From contig DJVL01000021.1 of assembly GCA_002440845.1 (NCBI GenBank), forward strand, positions 1 to 9,374: 9,374 nt of DNA. The letters are read 5' to 3'. The number at the start of each line of letters is the position of its first letter. The stretch's first letter is position 1. The DNA is from Patescibacteria group bacterium UBA6257. GTDB lineage: Bacteria; Patescibacteriota; Minisyncoccia; UBA6257. The position numbers were made by a program, and so were the translations under genes. The notes under the pieces are model-generated. The model was not told the DNA's origin. It saw nothing but the letters and a program-made list of their open reading frames with translations, and did not search any database. This document shows, piece after piece, positions 6,482 through 9,374 of this stretch.

Positions 6482-7617
6482 TTTTCTCTTAAGGCCTCTA
6501 TTAATCTCCTTACAAATCTTAAATTATGGATAGTGGCTAATTTTAAATAAAGCGATTCTTTGGAGGCATAAAGATGTCTTAAATAAGCCCGGGAAAAATT
6601 CCTACAAGTTGAGCAATCGCATTCTTCGTCTATCGGCAAAGGGTCATTTCTAAAACAACTATTATTAATTTTCAAGATTTTATCAGGAAACTCCGATTCT
6701 ATTGCCACTCCGCCTTTTTCTAATCTGATTTTTCCGTTATAAAGCGAACCATGACGGGCTAATCGCGCCGGCGCGACGCAATCAAACATATCCACCCCTC
6801 TTTTTACCACTTCTATTATATCATATAAAGATGCGCCTAACCCCATAGTATAACGGGGGCTGTCTTTTGGCAAATAATTTTTAATCCAAGCTAAAATTTC
6901 CAAAGTTCTGGGGATATTATAGCCGATTGTCTCGCCGCCCAAAGCAAAGCCGTCAAAAGGCAAGCTGGTAATAAATTTAGCTGATTCTTCCCTTAAATCT
7001 TTAAAAATTCCGCCCTGAATAATCCCAAAAATCAAAGGAGGTGTTTTCCCTTTGTCTTCCCGCTTCTTTGAGAGCTCTTGATGCTTTTTTAACGATCTTA
7101 CCGCCCAACGGTGCGTCCTTACCATTGATTTTTCCGCATATTCGCGGTCATTGGTGTCTGGCGAACATTCGTCAAAAGCCATAATGATATCCGCGCCTAA
7201 CTTATATTGAATTTCTATTGATTTTTCCGGTGTAATAAAATGGCTGGAGCCATCAAGAGGAGAATAAAATTTTATCCCTTCGTCAGCAATAACGCTAAGC
7301 TTTTTCCCTTCTTTCTTACCAAAACTCCATGCCTGGAATCCCCCTGAATCGCTTAAAACTGGCTTCTGCCAAGCCATAAACTTATGAATGCCTCCTATAC
7401 CACTTATAACGGATTCTGACGGCTGGAGATAAAGATGAAGGGCGTTTACTAATAAAATTTCTATTCCAATATCTTCTAAATCTTCCGGGCCCATAGCTTT
7501 AACCGCCGCTCTCGTTCCCGGAGGCATAAAAACAGGGGTATTAAATTTTCCATGATTTGTCTCTAATTCTCCTATCCGGCCGTCTGATTTTTCCGAATTT
7601 TTAATAATTTTAAACAT
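6475..7617 (-). CDS. tgt: tRNA-guanine transglycosylase (queuosine tRNA base exchange)
   Basis: A 380-aa Tgt that swaps guanine-34 for preQ1 in GUN-anticodon tRNAs. Landmarks, aligned from memory with the Zymomonas enzyme, are DSGGFQ at 90-95, FDEC with Asp149 and Cys151 (base binding), IIQGG, the nucleophile Asp279 in MFDC, Arg285 and Arg288, and the zinc site C333xC335xxC338 plus His364, with normal spacing. The base-recognition loop is unusual: GGETIGY (227-233) replaces the common GGLAVGE. About 15 extra residues lie between the nucleophile and the zinc site. APARLARHG replaces the common MPTRNARNG. ATG 7617 is chosen because it gives the standard N-terminus; ATG 7668 would add 17 non-conserved residues overlapping queA. 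The gap to queA is 25 bp, consistent with one operon. Confidence 0.94.
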   Translation of the reverse strand: MFKIIKNSEKSDGRIGELETNHGKFNTPVFMPPGTRAAVKAMGPEDLEDIGIEILLVNALHLYLQPSESVISGIGGIHKFMAWQKPVLSDSGGFQAWSFGKKEGKKLSVIADEGIKFYSPLDGSSHFITPEKSIEIQYKLGADIIMAFDECSPDTNDREYAEKSMVRTHRWAVRSLKKHQELSKKREDKGKTPPLIFGIIQGGIFKDLREESAKFITSLPFDGFALGGETIGYNIPRTLEILAWIKNYLPKDSPRYTMGLGASLYDIIEVVKRGVDMFDCVAPARLARHGSLYNGKIRLEKGGVAIESEFPDKILKINNSCFRNDPLPIDEECDCSTCRNFSRAYLRHLYASKESLYLKLATIHNLRFVRRLIEALRENA

Positions 7618-7642
7618 ACCAAGAAGTAATTTTAAATTTTTA

Positions 7643-8695
7643 CTATATAATGGCCATCGCGTCGCCAAAAGAATAAAATCGGTATTTATTTTTTACCGCT
7701 TCTTCATAGCATTTAAAAATTAACTCTTTCCCGCCAAAAGCGCAAACAAGCATAAGCAAGGTTGATTTCGGCAAATGAAAATTAGTAATCAAGGCATCAA
7801 TAAACTTGAATTTATAACCCGGATAAATAAATAAATCTGTCCAACCTTCTTTTGGATAAACTAAACCGTCTTTGCCGGCGCAAAATTCAAGAACACGGCT
7901 GGTAGTTGTCCCCACGGCAACAATTTTTTTCCCCTGATTTTTTACTTCATTTAAAGCATCGGCTGTTTTTTTGTCTAAAACAAAATATTCCCGATGAATT
8001 TTATACTTTTCAATTTCATTTGTTTTTACAGGTAAAAAAGTGCCTAAACCGATATGAAGAGTCAGATATTGAATTTTTACGCCCTTGTTTTTTATTTTTT
8101 CTAAAAGCTCTGAAGTAAAATGAAAACCGGCAGTCGGGGCGGCTATAGAACCAAAATGTTTGGCATAAACTGTCTGATATTTTTCTTTTGCGCCTTTTGG
8201 GATAGTTTTAATATAGGGAGGCAGAGGTGTCCGGCTAAGGGAAATAATTTCTTTTTTCAATTCCTCTCCCCCGAGATTAAAAGATATTTCCAGCTCATAA
8301 CCCGATTTTTTTTCTATTTTGGCAAAAAAATTTTCTTTAAAATAAATTTCCTCTTTTTCTTTCAAATTCGGCCCGCCAATTGCCAGCCAAGTTTTTGGCC
8401 AAAAAGAAAAATCAAAAATTTCTTTCCCTTTTGGCTTTAGAAGCAAAATTTCCGCTTTTTTAGCGCTGGAAAAAAAAGACCTCTCTCCTAAAAGCCGGGC
8501 TGGCACCACCTTGCTGTCATTTAAAACTAAAGCGTCGCCGGGAAAAAGATAGTCAAAAATATCTCTAAATTTTTTATGTTTTATTTCTTTTGTTTTCCTG
8601 TCCACTACTAAAAGCCGAGACGAATCTCTTGGGCTTATTGGTTTTTGGGCAATCAATTCTTTAGGCAAATGATAATCAAAATCGGAAAGTTTCAT
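7643..8695 (-). CDS. queA: SAM:tRNA ribosyltransferase-isomerase QueA
   Basis: A 350-aa QueA of normal length. It transfers and isomerises the ribosyl part of SAM onto preQ1-34 of tRNA, making epoxyqueuosine. Family motifs appear in order: FDYHLPKELIAQ at 6-17, RDSSRLLV at 23-30, GDALVLNDSKVVPARLLG at 53-70, the SRTPLPPYI segment, AAPTAGFHFT at 185-194, LHIGLGTFLPV, a KIHREYF motif, VGTTTSRVLE, and TDLFIYPGYKF followed by NFHLPKSTLLML near the end. The start ATG 8695 follows the upstream stop by one base, suggesting translational coupling; no strong ribosome site is seen. The next gene is tgt, which makes its substrate, and queH further on finishes the product, so the cluster covers the last three steps of queuosine formation. 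The stop codon is TAG. Confidence 0.97.
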   Translation of the reverse strand: MKLSDFDYHLPKELIAQKPISPRDSSRLLVVDRKTKEIKHKKFRDIFDYLFPGDALVLNDSKVVPARLLGERSFFSSAKKAEILLLKPKGKEIFDFSFWPKTWLAIGGPNLKEKEEIYFKENFFAKIEKKSGYELEISFNLGGEELKKEIISLSRTPLPPYIKTIPKGAKEKYQTVYAKHFGSIAAPTAGFHFTSELLEKIKNKGVKIQYLTLHIGLGTFLPVKTNEIEKYKIHREYFVLDKKTADALNEVKNQGKKIVAVGTTTSRVLEFCAGKDGLVYPKEGWTDLFIYPGYKFKFIDALITNFHLPKSTLLMLVCAFGGKELIFKCYEEAVKNKYRFYSFGDAMAII

Positions 8696-8696
8696 T

Positions 8697-9275
8697 TTAA
8701 TTATGTTTTCTTTCGGCAGGCGAAGTGTCTATAAAAACATCGTCTTTTTCTGCTATTTTTTCCACAAAGTTTTTTAAATCTTTTATTTTTCTTATTCCTC
8801 TGATTTCCAAAATTTCAGTGCAATTGGCAAAAACAAAATTTTTCAGAGGTTTGCTTATCCAATCAAGTTCAATCGGGCTATAATCTTTTGAAGTTAAAGC
8901 GACAACTCGTTTTAAAGACAGAAAAAAAGAAAAAGCCAAAATAAGCTCGCCGCTGCCAAAAGGTATAAAAAAACGGGTATTTTTTTTAATTTTGAATTTT
9001 TTTGTTTCTTTTCTGATTTTCTCCGAGATTTCCTTCATTAAAAATAAAGGCAAATGGCCGCTGGTGGCATTAAACGCTTGATATTTTTTCCAAGCGGCAG
9101 AAGGAGAAATATAATGCCGGGGATCGTAATAACCGTCATTGACTAAATTTACTTTGGCTTTTTTCAAAGCATAAAAAGCGTTGCCGCAGGAAAAACAAAA
9201 AGCCGGTTCATTGCCTAAATATTTTTTTATAACTTCTGCTCTGATTTTTTTATGATTGAGAGGAATAATAACCAT
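8697..9275 (-). CDS. Unrecognised 192-aa protein heading the queuosine cluster
   Basis: I do not recognise a family. The protein is Lys-rich with no signal peptide, probably cytoplasmic. Visible landmarks are a CFSCGNA motif at 27-33 (Cys27 and Cys30), a polar segment NDGYYDPRHYISPSAAW at 46-62, NATSGHLP at 69-76, and a Gly-containing strand-loop-helix FIPFGSGELILAF at 103-115 followed by a beta-strand RVVALTSKDYSP (123-134). The last two loosely resemble the nucleotide or SAM-binding start of a Rossmann-like fold, but no catalytic NPPY-type motif is seen. It ends one base before queA, so it is almost certainly cotranscribed and may serve tRNA modification or simply share the transcript. ATG 9275 is preceded by an AT-rich run with no ribosome site. 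Confidence 0.75.
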   Translation of the reverse strand: MVIIPLNHKKIRAEVIKKYLGNEPAFCFSCGNAFYALKKAKVNLVNDGYYDPRHYISPSAAWKKYQAFNATSGHLPLFLMKEISEKIRKETKKFKIKKNTRFFIPFGSGELILAFSFFLSLKRVVALTSKDYSPIELDWISKPLKNFVFANCTEILEIRGIRKIKDLKNFVEKIAEKDDVFIDTSPAERKHN

Positions 9276-9316
9276 AATATAAATTAAAATTTAAAGCATC
9301 GGCAAAAGCAAGAGTT
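9276..9316 (-). promoter_or_regulatory. Possible promoter of the queuosine cluster
   Basis: On the minus strand a TTGCTT near 9311-9306 is followed after 17 bp by TTTAAT near 9288-9283. The predicted start falls at or next to ATG 9275, i.e. a near-leaderless message. The -35 match is partial, and chance AT-rich matches are common here, so this is tentative. No other promoter is evident ahead of queA or tgt, whose close spacing suggests they depend on this upstream region. Confidence 0.22.
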
Positions 9317-9346
9317 TCCATCTGTTGTAAATTTACTTAAAGCGCT

Positions 9347-9373
9347 ATTGCGAAAACCCTCGCTTCGCTCAAT
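9347..9373. repeat. Small imperfect inverted repeat at the window edge
   Basis: ATTGCGAA (9347-9354) pairs with TTCG (9364-9367) and CAAT (9370-9373), with a 2-base bulge and a 9-base loop. It sits in a GC-richer patch unlike its AT-rich surroundings. No T-run follows within the window, so it cannot be called a terminator. It may belong to a longer intergenic element that continues beyond the edge. Confidence 0.35.
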
Positions 9374-9374
9374 G

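Noticed and set aside
7618..7668. Longer tgt start overlapping queA by 26 bp
   Set aside because: The 17 added residues are not part of the Tgt fold and are explained by the end of queA read in another frame. ATG 7617 gives the standard N-terminus.
143..9275. Alternative genetic code with TGA read as Gly or Trp (as in some candidate phyla)
   Set aside because: No in-frame TGA occurs in the recognised genes and Trp is TGG. Absence of TGA stops (six TAA, two TAG) is expected in an AT-rich genome.

Overview
This is an AT-rich bacterial window with small, tightly packed genes, few clear Shine-Dalgarno sites and short leaders. All eight recognised genes end in TAA or TAG, with no in-frame TGA. 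The gene set (a fused double PilB/GspE ATPase, a lone AmrS radical SAM protein, a small SpeD-like protein, a queuosine-finishing cluster) suggests a Patescibacteria/CPR genome, probably Parcubacteria-like. That placement is inferred from gene content and base composition; no ribosomal marker is present.

Layout. (1) Positions 1-142 hold no recognisable gene. (2) 143-3067 (+) encodes a 974-residue type IV pilus/type II secretion assembly ATPase with two complete motor modules in one chain. (3) About 3075-3241 on the minus strand is a probable independent small structured RNA. It has a perfect-consensus sigma70-type promoter (TTGACA, 17-bp spacer, TATAAT), a ~25-bp closing stem, three internal hairpins (one capped by UUCG), and a terminal U-tract. 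Its size and shape resemble 6S RNA, but its family is not established. (4) amrS (-) and a speD-like gene (+) diverge from a short AT-rich region. (5) The speD-like gene converges on a membrane-anchored hypothetical gene, and the two stop codons share one TTAA. (6) From right to left on the minus strand runs a probable operon: an unrecognised 192-aa protein, queA, tgt, a 110-bp spacer of degenerate ~10-bp repeats, queH, then the anchored hypothetical protein.

How the genes work together. Tgt inserts preQ1 at position 34 of GUN-anticodon tRNAs, QueA adds the epoxycyclopentanediol from SAM, and QueH reduces epoxyqueuosine to queuosine. No preQ1 synthesis gene is visible here, so the cell may salvage preQ1 or encode synthesis elsewhere. 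The most notable items are the strongly promoted small RNA, the tandem-fused ATPase, the altered base-recognition loop of Tgt, the inverted degenerate repeats between tgt and queH, and the uncharacterised first gene of the queuosine cluster.
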